Source: Labrenzia sp. VG12
GTDB lineage: Bacteria; Pseudomonadota; Alphaproteobacteria; Rhizobiales; Stappiaceae
DNA: 64,000 nt
Assembly: GCF_002237595.1 (NCBI RefSeq)
Contig: NZ_CP022529.1
Coordinates: 372,001 to 436,000, forward strand
Direction: 5' to 3'
Below, piece by piece: positions 1 to 8,255 of this stretch. The notes under the pieces were generated by a model. The model was not told the DNA's origin. It searched no databases and saw only the letters and a list, made by a program, of their open reading frames with translations. Position 1 is the first letter of the stretch, and every line of letters begins with the position of its first letter. Both the position numbers and the translations under genes were made by a program.

Positions 1-837
1 GGGATCGTTTTTGCCGTGATTGTCGGAGGTTTGAAGTCAATCGCGTCGGTGACCGAAAAGGTTGTGCCGTTCATGGGCATCCTTTACGTGCTCACTGCTC
101 TGGTGATCATCGGGATGAACGCCGACAAGATCGGTTGGGCCTTCGGCCAGATCATTGATGGTGCTTTCACAGGTCTCGGCGTCGCCGGTGGCATGGTCGG
201 TGCTCTGATCCAGGGCTTCAAGCGGGCGGCTTTCTCCAACGAAGCCGGCGTCGGTTCCGCCGCCATCGCGCACTCCGCAGTGCGTACCAAGGAGCCGATC
301 ACGGAAGGGTTTGTCTCCCTTCTGGAGCCTTTCATCGACACGGTCGTCATCTGTACCATGACCGCGCTGGTGATCATTATCACCGGTCAGTTGGTGTCCG
401 ACCCGAACACGGGGCTTTACCTTCTCAACGAGGGCGGTTCGGCCATTCAGACGGTTGACGGCAACTCGGGTGTCGCGCTGACATCTGCGGCGTTCTCCTC
501 CGCCTTCGGCTGGTTCCAGTACGTGCTGGCGATCGCCGTTGTTCTGTTCGCCTTCTCCACCATGATCAGCTGGTCCTATTACGGCCTGAAGGCCTGGACC
601 TTCCTCTTTGGTGAAGGCAAGGCCAAGGAACTGGTGTTCAAGATCCTGTTCTGCATCTTCGTGGTGATCGGCGCTGCCGCCAGCCTTGGCCCGGTGATCG
701 ATTTCTCGGACGCTGCGATCTTTGCCATGGCGGTGGTCAACATCATCGCGCTGTACGCCCTGATGCCGATCGTCAAGAAAGAGCTCAACAGCTATCTGAG
801 CCGATTGAAATCCGGTGAAATCAAGAAGTTTGCCTGA
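1..837 (+). CDS. Sodium:alanine symporter (AGCS family), C-terminal part
   Basis: The reading frame is open from the first base, so the gene begins upstream of the window; 278 C-terminal residues are visible. The protein would import alanine or glycine with sodium across the inner membrane. The segment with GFKRAAFSNEAGVGSAAIAH is the characteristic conserved stretch of the AGCS/DagA family, and it is followed by several hydrophobic helices (about residues 100-125, 165-190, 210-230 and 235-260 of the visible part). The internal GTG at 16 is only an ORF-caller artefact, since coding continues to base 1. A strong hairpin terminator follows the stop. Family assignment is secure; the exact substrate is not visible. 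Confidence 0.9.
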   Translation, partial: GIVFAVIVGGLKSIASVTEKVVPFMGILYVLTALVIIGMNADKIGWAFGQIIDGAFTGLGVAGGMVGALIQGFKRAAFSNEAGVGSAAIAHSAVRTKEPITEGFVSLLEPFIDTVVICTMTALVIIITGQLVSDPNTGLYLLNEGGSAIQTVDGNSGVALTSAAFSSAFGWFQYVLAIAVVLFAFSTMISWSYYGLKAWTFLFGEGKAKELVFKILFCIFVVIGAAASLGPVIDFSDAAIFAMAVVNIIALYALMPIVKKELNSYLSRLKSGEIKKFA

Positions 838-860
838 TTTCCCAGCACAGACATGACTGG

Positions 861-890
861 CAGGCCGCCTCCGGGCGGCCTGTTTCATTT
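861..890 (+). terminator. Intrinsic terminator after the symporter gene
   Basis: A perfect 9-bp stem (861-869 with 874-882) around a TCCG loop is followed by a T-rich tract. It lies 23 bases after the symporter stop codon. Confidence 0.85.
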
Positions 891-1095
891 TACCTATTCG
901 TCGCCGTTGAGACAGGCCAAGGGGCGAAGGGCCTTGGAATTCCTGGATTTCAAGACGAGGCGCCAAGCGCGAGCCATACAGAAAATGACCGGTTTCGAGG
1001 ATTTGAAGCGGGCTCGCCGATTTTTTTTCAAGACTATGCCAACCGCCCGTATTTCGGCGGGCGCAGGACCTCTGAATCATTTGAAAAATCATACC

Positions 1096-1162
1096 TTTTG
1101 ACGAAAATAGCGGCAAAAACAATGCCAATATACTACCAATAATGGCGTATTTTGACGAAAAT
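1096..1162. promoter_or_regulatory. Pair of 13-bp direct repeats, candidate operator
   Basis: TTTTGACGAAAAT occurs at 1096-1108 and again at 1150-1162. The 54-bp spacing is about five helical turns, so both copies lie on the same DNA face. They sit in the AT-rich region upstream of the sugar ABC operon, as expected for an operator pair. No regulator gene is adjacent, so the binding protein is unknown. Confidence 0.4.
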
Positions 1163-1407
1163 CACGAGAGAGAAATGATTTTCATAAAAACAAACTAATA
1201 GGTCGACAAGTGGTATCAAATAGGTATTATATATGGTCAGCAGGAGGGCGCAGCGTCCTTCGGCGCGGTTGTCTTGCATCCGGCGTATAACAAGAGTTGG
1301 CAAGAGCGTGGCAGCTTCTGAGGAGGCGGGTTCGCAGGTGCCAATTCGATCGCCGGGCAGCAACTTTTGGAGGCGTCCATAACGGATGAGCTTTTCGGAG
1401 GAGTCAC

Positions 1408-2661
1408 ATGAAACGGAAATTCCTAGCACTGGCCCTGGCCAGCACCGCTCTTTTCACGTCGGCCGCCTATGCGGAAGATGTCACCCTGACCATCGAAAGC
1501 TGGCGCAATGACGACCTGGCCCTGTGGCAGGACAAGATCATTCCGGCCTTTGAAGCCAGCCACCCGGGCATCAAGCTGAAATTCACCCCGTCCGCACCGA
1601 CGGAATACAACGCCGCTCTGAACTCCAAGCTGGACGCCGGGTCTGCTGGCGACCTGATCACCTGTCGCCCGTTCGATGCTTCCCTGGCTCTTTATGATGC
1701 AGGTCACCTTGCCGACCTGTCCGACATGGAAGCCATGGGCAACTTCTCTGACGTCGCCAAGGCCGCCTGGCAGAGCGACGATGGCACGGCCAGCTTCTGT
1801 GTTCCGATGGCATCCGTCATTCACGGTTTCATCTACAACAAGGATGCGTTCGAGGAAGTCGGCGTTGAAGTCCCGACCACCGAAGCCGAGTTCTTCGCAG
1901 CCCTCGACCGGTTCAAGGAAGACGGCACCTATATCCCGATGGCCATGGGCACCAATGACCAGTGGGAAGCGGCCACGATGGGCTACCAGAACATTGGTCC
2001 GAACTACTGGAAGGGCGAAACCGGCCGTCAGGCTCTGCTCCTCGGCGTGCAGAAGCTGACCGACGAGCCGTGGGTTGCACCTTACCGGACCCTGGCACGG
2101 TGGGCCGAATATCTCGGCGACGGTTACGAAGCCCAGACCTATCCGGACAGCCAGAACATCTTCACGCTTGGTCGTGCCGCCGTTTATCCGGCTGGTAGCT
2201 GGGAAATCTCTGGCTTTAATGCGCAGGCCGACTTCGAAATGGGGGCTTTCAAGCCGCCGGTTCAATACGAAGGCGACACCTGCTACATCTCCGACCACAC
2301 GGATATCGGTATCGGCATGAATGCCAAGACCGCGCATCCGGAAGCCGCCAAGACGTTCCTTGCCTGGGTGGCTTCGCCGGAATTTGCCAGCATCTTCGGC
2401 AACGCGCTGCCGGGCTTCTTCCCGCTGTCCAAGGCTCCGGTTGAGCTGGACGATCCGCTTGCCAAGGAATTCGTCAGCTGGCGCGGCGAGTGCGAAAGCA
2501 CCATCCGCTCCACGTACCAGATCCTTTCGCGCGGCACTCCGAACCTCGAAAACGAGACCTGGGGTGCATCTGCAGCGGCCATCAAGGGAACCGATACACC
2601 GGAAGCCCTCGGTCAGAAGCTGCAGGAAGGCCTGGCCAGCTGGTACGAGCCGCATCAATAA
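1408..2661 (+). CDS. ABC transporter substrate-binding protein, family 1 (sugar type)
   Basis: A 417-residue periplasmic binding protein that should capture a carbohydrate for the permeases downstream. An N-terminal signal peptide (MKRKFLALALASTALFTSAAYA, cleavage near residue 22) is followed by a MalE/UgpB-type fold. GGAGGAG at 1397-1403 supports the ATG at 1408. It is the first gene of a five-gene operon (binding protein, permease, permease, dehydrogenase, ATPase). A hairpin separates it from the first permease, a common way to make more binding protein than membrane subunits. The ligand cannot be read from the sequence; the linked Gfo/Idh/MocA dehydrogenase suggests a sugar, polyol or sugar derivative. 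Confidence 0.88.
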   Translation: MKRKFLALALASTALFTSAAYAEDVTLTIESWRNDDLALWQDKIIPAFEASHPGIKLKFTPSAPTEYNAALNSKLDAGSAGDLITCRPFDASLALYDAGHLADLSDMEAMGNFSDVAKAAWQSDDGTASFCVPMASVIHGFIYNKDAFEEVGVEVPTTEAEFFAALDRFKEDGTYIPMAMGTNDQWEAATMGYQNIGPNYWKGETGRQALLLGVQKLTDEPWVAPYRTLARWAEYLGDGYEAQTYPDSQNIFTLGRAAVYPAGSWEISGFNAQADFEMGAFKPPVQYEGDTCYISDHTDIGIGMNAKTAHPEAAKTFLAWVASPEFASIFGNALPGFFPLSKAPVELDDPLAKEFVSWRGECESTIRSTYQILSRGTPNLENETWGASAAAIKGTDTPEALGQKLQEGLASWYEPHQ

Positions 2662-2681
2662 TCGGCTTGTCAAACCTATCG

Positions 2682-2714
2682 CCCGGACAGACAGTGTCTG
2701 TCCGGGTTCGTTTT
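2682..2714 (+). terminator. Intercistronic hairpin after the binding-protein gene
   Basis: A 10-bp perfect stem (2682-2691 with 2697-2706) is followed by TTCGTTTT. It lies between the binding-protein gene and the first permease gene of the same operon. It probably causes partial termination or protects the upstream mRNA and does not close the operon. Confidence 0.6.
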
Positions 2715-2736
2715 ACCGGAGACCTCGGAGCTTAAG

Positions 2737-3651
2737 ATGAGCAAGCCCCGCTTCCGCTGGCACATTGTCGTGTTTCTGGCACCAGCAGTCCTGGTCTACA
2801 CGGCCGTGATGATCTTTCCGCTGTTCAACACCCTTCGGCTTGCGCTTTACAGCAAGATCGACCAGGAGCGCGTGTTTGTCGGCCTGCAGAATTTCTACAC
2901 CCTGCTCGGGGACCCCATCTGGGCGGACCAGTTCTGGAATGCCCTTGGCAACAATTTCTGGTTCTTCCTGATCCACATGCTGGTGCAGAACCCGATCGGC
3001 ATCGCGCTTGCCGCGATCCTGAGCCATCCGCGCCTGCGTTTTGCGGCTTTCTATCGCTCGGCGATCTTCATTCCGACCATCCTCTCCTTTGTGATTGTCG
3101 GTTTTGCCTGGAAGCTGATCCTGTCACCGATCTGGGGCATTGCCCCGTCCATGCTGGACGCGGTCGGACTCAAGTCGCTGTTCGCCCCTTGGCTCGGCAA
3201 GGAAGAATACGCCCTGACCACGCTGTCGCTCATCTCCGTCTGGCAGTTTGTGGGTATCCCGATGATGCTGATCTATGCCGCACTTCTGTCCATTCCCGAA
3301 GAGGTTCTGGAAGCGGGGGAAATCGACGGCATCACCGGCATGTCGGCCTTCTGGAAGATCAAGCTGCCGCTGATCCTGCCGTCGATCGGCATCATCTCGA
3401 TCCTGACTTTTGTCGGCAACTTCAATGCCTTCGACCTGATCTACACCTCGCAAGGGGCATTGGCGGGACCGGATTTCTCGACCGATATTCTTGGCACCTT
3501 CATGTACCGAACCTTCTTCGGCTTCCAGCTGCAGCTGGGGGATCCCTACATGGGGTCGGCCATTGCCAGTGCCATGTTCGCGATCATCCTGGTGGGGGTC
3601 TGCATCTATCTCTTCGGCATCCAGACCCGGATGCGCAGATACCAGTTGTGA
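2737..3651 (+). CDS. ABC transporter permease, MalF/UgpA type
   Basis: A 304-residue inner-membrane permease with six predicted helices. The cytoplasmic EAA loop (EAGEIDG, about residues 195-201, followed by a KIKLPLILP stretch) contacts the ATPase. It would form the transmembrane channel with the permease encoded 15 bases downstream. The protein starts MSKPRFRW with a first helix immediately after, typical of the first permease of CUT1-type sugar importers. Substrate unknown. Confidence 0.9.
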   Translation: MSKPRFRWHIVVFLAPAVLVYTAVMIFPLFNTLRLALYSKIDQERVFVGLQNFYTLLGDPIWADQFWNALGNNFWFFLIHMLVQNPIGIALAAILSHPRLRFAAFYRSAIFIPTILSFVIVGFAWKLILSPIWGIAPSMLDAVGLKSLFAPWLGKEEYALTTLSLISVWQFVGIPMMLIYAALLSIPEEVLEAGEIDGITGMSAFWKIKLPLILPSIGIISILTFVGNFNAFDLIYTSQGALAGPDFSTDILGTFMYRTFFGFQLQLGDPYMGSAIASAMFAIILVGVCIYLFGIQTRMRRYQL

Positions 3652-3666
3652 CGGGGAGGGCAGGAC

Positions 3667-4506
3667 ATGCATAAGGCACGGACCAATCCGTTCAACACGG
3701 CCGCCATGCACGGCGCGCTGATCCTCTACACGCTGATCGCTCTGTTCCCGGTCTTCGTGATCCTGATCAACAGCTTCAAGACACGCAAGGCGATCTTCCG
3801 CGAGCCGCTGGCGCTGCCGAATGCCGACAGTTTTTCGATGATCGGCTATCAGACGGTGATGAAACAGGGGGATTTCTTCCTCTATTTCCAGAACTCCATG
3901 ATCGTCACTGTGGCGTCGCTGTTCTTCATCCTGCTGTTCGGGGCGATGGCCGCCTTTGCCATCAGCGAATACCGCTTCAAGGGCAACATGCTGATGGGCC
4001 TTTACCTGGCGCTCGGCATCATGATCCCGATCCGCATCGGCACGGTCGCCATCCTGGAAATGATGGTGGCAACGGGCCTGGTCAACACGCTGACGGCACT
4101 GATCCTGGTCTACACGGCGCAAGGCTTGCCGCTGGCGGTGTTCATCCTGAGCGAGTTCATGAGGCAGGTGTCGGAAGACCTGAAGAATGCCGGGCGCATC
4201 GACGGACTGTCCGAATACACGATCTTCTTCCGTCTCGTTCTGCCGCTGGTGCGGCCGGCCATGGCGACGGTCGCCGTCTTCAACATGATCCCGATCTGGA
4301 ACGATCTCTGGTTCCCGCTGATCCTGGCACCGTCCGAAGAGACCAAGACGCTGACGCTTGGCAGCCAGGTCTTTATCGGCCAGTTCGTGACGGACTGGAA
4401 CGCGGTCCTGTCGGCCCTGTCCATGGCCATCCTGCCAGTGCTAATCCTTTATGTGATCTTCTCCAGGCAGCTGATCCGCGGCATTACGTCCGGGGCGGTC
4501 AAATGA
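3667..4506 (+). CDS. ABC transporter permease, MalG/UgpE type
   Basis: A 279-residue second permease of the CUT1-type importer. The EAA-loop equivalent is NAGRIDGLSEYTIFFRLVLP (starting near residue 176). Six hydrophobic segments are visible, and GGGGAGG lies just upstream of the ATG. Its end overlaps the next gene by four bases (ATGA), indicating translational coupling to the dehydrogenase. It pairs with the upstream permease and the ATPase at 5534-6532. Confidence 0.9.
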   Translation: MHKARTNPFNTAAMHGALILYTLIALFPVFVILINSFKTRKAIFREPLALPNADSFSMIGYQTVMKQGDFFLYFQNSMIVTVASLFFILLFGAMAAFAISEYRFKGNMLMGLYLALGIMIPIRIGTVAILEMMVATGLVNTLTALILVYTAQGLPLAVFILSEFMRQVSEDLKNAGRIDGLSEYTIFFRLVLPLVRPAMATVAVFNMIPIWNDLWFPLILAPSEETKTLTLGSQVFIGQFVTDWNAVLSALSMAILPVLILYVIFSRQLIRGITSGAVK

Positions 4507-5537
4507 CGAGGGTCCTGGTCGCAGGCCTCGGCAATATGGGGCTGTCCCACGCGCTTGCCCATCACAGGCAGGACGCGGCCGACATTGTCGGCCTCGTCAA
4601 CCGCTCCGGCGTGGTCAAACACCCGGAGCTGGCAGGGTACCCGGTCTTCACCGATTTCCGGGAAGCCCTGGCAACGGCGCAGCCGGACCTGGTGGTGATT
4701 GCGACCTATTCCGACACGCATGCTGACTACGCTGTTGCAGCGATGGAGGCGGGGGCGCATGTCTTTGTCGAAAAGCCATTGGCAACCACTGTTGCCGATG
4801 CGCAAAGGGTGGTCGCCTGCGCCAGGCAAACCGGACGCAAGCTGGTGGTTGGCTATATCCTGCGCCATCACCCCTCCTGGGTGCGCCTGATCGAGGAAGC
4901 GCGCAAGCTCGGCGGGCCTTATGTCTTCCGCATGAACCTCAACCAGCAGAGTTCAGGCGCCGAGTGGGAGACCCACAAGGCATTGATGGAGACAACGGCC
5001 CCGATCGTCGATTGCGGCGTGCATTATGTCGATGTCTGGTGTCAGATCACCGATGCGGACCCCGTCAAGGTGCATGGCATGGGGCTGCGCCTGTCCGACG
5101 AAATCGCCACCGACATGTACAATTACGGCCAGTTTCAGGTGAGCTTCGATGACGGCTCCGTCGGCTGGTATGAAGCCGGCTGGGGCCCGATGATGTCCGA
5201 GACGGCCTTCTTCGTGAAAGACGTGGTCTCTCCGGCGGGATCCGTCTCGATTGTCGAGGACGACAAGGGCGCCTCGTCGGATGTCGACGGTCATACCCGG
5301 GTCGGCGGTCTTCTGGTTCACCGGCCGGATGGCGACAATCGCATCGATCTGCCGGGGGAACCTGGCCACCAGGACCTTTGCGACGCGGAGCAGGCCTTCA
5401 TGCTGCGCGCTATCTCCGAAGACATCGATCTCACCCGGCACATGCAGGATGCCGTCAAGTCGCTGGCGATCTGCCTGGCGGCCGACGAGAGCATCCGCAC
5501 CGGACAATCCGTTACCTTAAAGGAGCAAACGCCATGA
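4503..5537 (+). CDS. Gfo/Idh/MocA family NAD(P)-dependent oxidoreductase
   Basis: A 344-residue dehydrogenase. The N-terminal Rossmann fold opens with GLGNMG (residues 8-13), and the family hallmark EKP appears as VEKPLATT near residue 90; the C-terminal part is the alpha/beta substrate-binding domain. Such enzymes oxidise or epimerise sugars and cyclitols. It lies inside the ABC operon and overlaps both neighbours by ATGA, so it almost certainly acts on the imported compound. The precise reaction (for example inositol, glucoside or a sugar acid) cannot be decided. It is not closely similar to the second Gfo/Idh/MocA protein at 38592-39716. Confidence 0.87.
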   Translation: MTRVLVAGLGNMGLSHALAHHRQDAADIVGLVNRSGVVKHPELAGYPVFTDFREALATAQPDLVVIATYSDTHADYAVAAMEAGAHVFVEKPLATTVADAQRVVACARQTGRKLVVGYILRHHPSWVRLIEEARKLGGPYVFRMNLNQQSSGAEWETHKALMETTAPIVDCGVHYVDVWCQITDADPVKVHGMGLRLSDEIATDMYNYGQFQVSFDDGSVGWYEAGWGPMMSETAFFVKDVVSPAGSVSIVEDDKGASSDVDGHTRVGGLLVHRPDGDNRIDLPGEPGHQDLCDAEQAFMLRAISEDIDLTRHMQDAVKSLAICLAADESIRTGQSVTLKEQTP

Positions 5538-6532
5538 CGGCGCTGACCCTGACCAATGTCAATAAGTCCTTTGGCGCTGTTCATGTTCTGAAGGACATAA
5601 ATCTGGATGTCGAAGACGGCGAGTTTGTCGTGTTTGTCGGCCCGTCTGGCTGCGGCAAGTCCACTTTGCTGCGGGTGATTGCCGGCCTGGAGGATGTCTC
5701 CTCCGGCGAGGTGCAGATTGGCGGTGAAGTGGTCAACACCACGCCGCCGTCGAAACGTGGCATCGCCATGGTGTTCCAGAGCTACGCGCTTTATCCCCAT
5801 CTCAACGTGCGCAACAACATGACGCTGGCCCTGAAACAGGAGCGCCAGAGCAAGGAAATCATCGAGCAGCGGGTTGCCGAAGCGACCCGCATGCTGAACC
5901 TGGAAGAGTATCTGGACCGTTATCCGTCCGAGCTCTCCGGCGGCCAGCGTCAGCGTGTCGCCATCGGCCGGGCCATCGTGCGGCACCCGAAACTGTTTCT
6001 GTTCGATGAACCACTTTCCAACCTCGACGCGGCGCTGCGCATGAACACGCGCCTGGAAATTGCCAACCTGCATCAGCAGCTGAAGACCTCGATGATCTAT
6101 GTCACCCATGACCAGTCGGAAGCCATGACGCTGGCCGACAAGATCGTGGTCCTGCGGGCTGGGCGGATCGAGCAGGTCGGCAGCCCGATGGAGCTTTACA
6201 ACAACCCGGCCAACAAGTTCGTCGCCGGTTTCCTCGGCTCCCCGGCCATGAATTTCCTGCCGGCAGGCCTGGTCAGTGAAGGCGACGATCGGACCCTTGG
6301 CGTGCGCCCCGAAGATCTTTTCCTGACCGATCAGGGCGTTCTCAAGGCCTCTGTCCAGCACGTGGAGCAACTGGGCGGCGACACCAATGTGATCGCCCGG
6401 GTCAAGGATCACCAGATCACCGCGCGCCTCTTCGGTCAGCATGCCGTTGAACCGGGCAGCGAACTGAGCTTCGGTATCTCGGAGGGCAAGTCCTACTATT
6501 TCGACCAGGACGGGGCGCGGCTGAGCGCTTGA
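5534..6532 (+). CDS. ABC transporter ATP-binding protein, MalK/UgpC type
   Basis: A 332-residue ATPase. Walker A is GPSGCGKST (residues 36-44), the signature is LSGGQRQR, Walker B is LFLFDEP, and the H-loop is THDQ. A C-terminal TOBE-like domain of about 95 residues follows, as in MalK/UgpC/MsmK. The ATG at 5534 is chosen because it overlaps the dehydrogenase stop (ATGA) and starts at the conserved beta strand; an upstream reading frame is merely open. It energises the importer encoded at 1408-4506 and is the last gene of the operon. Confidence 0.93.
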   Translation: MTALTLTNVNKSFGAVHVLKDINLDVEDGEFVVFVGPSGCGKSTLLRVIAGLEDVSSGEVQIGGEVVNTTPPSKRGIAMVFQSYALYPHLNVRNNMTLALKQERQSKEIIEQRVAEATRMLNLEEYLDRYPSELSGGQRQRVAIGRAIVRHPKLFLFDEPLSNLDAALRMNTRLEIANLHQQLKTSMIYVTHDQSEAMTLADKIVVLRAGRIEQVGSPMELYNNPANKFVAGFLGSPAMNFLPAGLVSEGDDRTLGVRPEDLFLTDQGVLKASVQHVEQLGGDTNVIARVKDHQITARLFGQHAVEPGSELSFGISEGKSYYFDQDGARLSA

Positions 6533-6560
6533 GTTTCAGTCTGCTCCCACTCTCTCGATT

Positions 6561-6731
6561 ATCATTCCGGACAAGTGAGGCGCAGCCGAACGCTTATCCG
6601 GAACCCAGAGATGTTTGTGCTGAAGGCACACCGAATTGATTTCGCCTGAAAAGTAAGTTCGCTGTGCTCACGCTGATGTCTGGGTTCCGGATCTGCGCGC
6701 AACCAAAGTTGCACTTGTCCGGAATGACGAT
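6561..6731. repeat. Long intergenic inverted repeat (about 170 bp)
   Basis: The outer arm at 6561-6577 (ATCATTCCGGACAAGTG) recurs inverted at 6711-6731, and the inner arm at 6593-6610 (TTATCCGGAACCCAGAG) recurs inverted at 6676-6693. The transcript could fold into a cruciform-like stem with an internal AT-rich loop. It contains no ORF, no flanking target duplication is evident, and it resembles the dispersed palindromic units found between genes in alphaproteobacteria. Confidence 0.7.
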
Positions 6732-6754
6732 GGAGAGATTGAGCTTCGCGACAA

Positions 6755-6790
6755 AAAAGCCCTCCCGGTCTCCCGGGAGGGCTTTTGTTT
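6755..6790. terminator. Bidirectional intrinsic terminator
   Basis: A 14-bp perfect stem (6755-6768 with 6773-6786) has an A tract on its left and a T tract on its right. It can stop the sugar ABC operon from the left and pntB from the right. Confidence 0.85.
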
Positions 6791-6808
6791 GTTCAGGCCT
6801 GAGAGGGC

Positions 6809-8242
6809 CTAGCTGATCTGGGTCAGCAGCTTGTCGAGGCTTGCCTTGGCATCGCCGTAGTACATGCGCGTGTTCTCCTTGTAGAACAGCGGGTTCTCGA
6901 TGCCGGAATAACCGGTACCCTGACCGCGCTTGGAGACGAACACCTGCTTGGATTTCCAGACTTCCAGGACCGGCATGCCGGCAATCGGGGAGTTCGGATC
7001 TTCCTGGGCCGCCGGATTGACGATGTCGTTGGAGCCGATGACGATGGCGACATCCGTTTCCGGGAAGTCCTCGTTGATCTCGTCCATCTCCAGAACGATG
7101 TCATACGGCACCTTGGCTTCGGCCAGAAGCACGTTCATGTGGCCCGGAAGCCGGCCGGCGACAGGGTGGATCGCAAAGCGCACTTCCTTGCCCTTGGCGC
7201 GCAGGCGCCGGGTCAGTTCGGCGACATTCTGCTGCGCCTGGGCGACCGCCATGCCGTAGCCCGGAACGATGATGACGCTGTCGGCATCTTCCAGAGCGGC
7301 CACGACGCCGTCGCTGTCGATGGCGATCTGTTCGCCTTCCACTTCCATGGCCGGCCCGGCCGTGTTGCCGAAACCGCCGAGAATGACGGAAATGAACGAG
7401 CGGTTCATCGCCTTGCACATGATGTAGGACAGGATCGCACCGGAGGAGCCGACCAGCGCACCGACGACGATCAGGAGATCGTTGCCGAGCGAGAAGCCGA
7501 TGGCGGCCGCGGCCCAGCCCGAATAGGAGTTCAGCATCGACACCACCACCGGCATGTCGGCACCGCCGATGCCCATGATCAGGTGGTAACCGATGAAGAA
7601 GGCCAGGAGGGTCATCAGGATCAGCGTCCAGATGCCGGCCCCGTTCAGGAACAAGAGCAGCAGGATGACGCTGAGCACGGCTGCGCCGGCATTCAGCATG
7701 TGTCCGCCTGGCAGCTTTTCAGCCTTTGACGTCACCTTGCCGGCCAGCTTGCCAAAGGCGATCACGGACCCGGTGAAGGTCACCGCACCGATGAAGACGC
7801 CGAGGAACACTTCCACCCGCAGGATTGACTGCTCGATCGGGGTCTTGTGCGCCAGGATGGCGGCAAAGCCTTCCAGCGCATGCCGCTCCTCTTCGCTCAT
7901 GCCGTTGACGCGGATGAGTTCGATATAGGCGTTGAAGCCGACAAAGACGGCGGCCAGACCGACGAGCGAGTGCATGGCGGCAACCAGCTGCGGCATCTCG
8001 GTCATCTGGACTTTCTGGGCGACGTAATAGCCGATGATGCCGCCGGCTGCGATCAGAATGATCGACAGGTACCAGAGGCCGGAGCCGGGTCCGATCAGGG
8101 TTGCGGCAACGGCCAGGGCCATGCCGACAATGCCATACCAGACGGCGCGTTTTGCACTTTCCTCACCGGAGAGACCACCCAGCGAGAGAATGAAGAGAAC
8201 AGCCGCAACAACGTAGACGGCAGTCGTGAAACCGAATTCCAT
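6809..8242 (-). CDS. pntB: NAD(P) transhydrogenase subunit beta
   Basis: A 477-residue beta subunit of the proton-translocating transhydrogenase, which uses the proton gradient to reduce NADP+ with NADH at the inner membrane. The N-terminal half has eight or nine hydrophobic helices. The C-terminal domain III binds NADP(H), with GYGMAVAQAQ and IGSNDIVNPAA as family signatures. Length matches E. coli PntB (about 460). AGGGGG precedes the ATG. It lies 13 bases downstream of pntA in a two-gene operon that ends at the terminator at 6755-6790. Confidence 0.97.
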   Translation of the reverse strand: MEFGFTTAVYVVAAVLFILSLGGLSGEESAKRAVWYGIVGMALAVAATLIGPGSGLWYLSIILIAAGGIIGYYVAQKVQMTEMPQLVAAMHSLVGLAAVFVGFNAYIELIRVNGMSEEERHALEGFAAILAHKTPIEQSILRVEVFLGVFIGAVTFTGSVIAFGKLAGKVTSKAEKLPGGHMLNAGAAVLSVILLLLFLNGAGIWTLILMTLLAFFIGYHLIMGIGGADMPVVVSMLNSYSGWAAAAIGFSLGNDLLIVVGALVGSSGAILSYIMCKAMNRSFISVILGGFGNTAGPAMEVEGEQIAIDSDGVVAALEDADSVIIVPGYGMAVAQAQQNVAELTRRLRAKGKEVRFAIHPVAGRLPGHMNVLLAEAKVPYDIVLEMDEINEDFPETDVAIVIGSNDIVNPAAQEDPNSPIAGMPVLEVWKSKQVFVSKRGQGTGYSGIENPLFYKENTRMYYGDAKASLDKLLTQIS

Positions 8243-8255
8243 CTCTCGGCCCCCC

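Larger units (their letters stand above)
838..1407. other. Non-coding region upstream of the sugar ABC operon
   Basis: These 570 bases hold the symporter terminator, a small GC hairpin near 1041-1062, and an AT-rich stretch (about 1080-1230) that contrasts with the GC-rich surroundings and probably carries the promoter of the operon starting at 1408. TATTATAT near 1216 could be part of a -10 region. No convincing gene is present. Confidence 0.6.
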
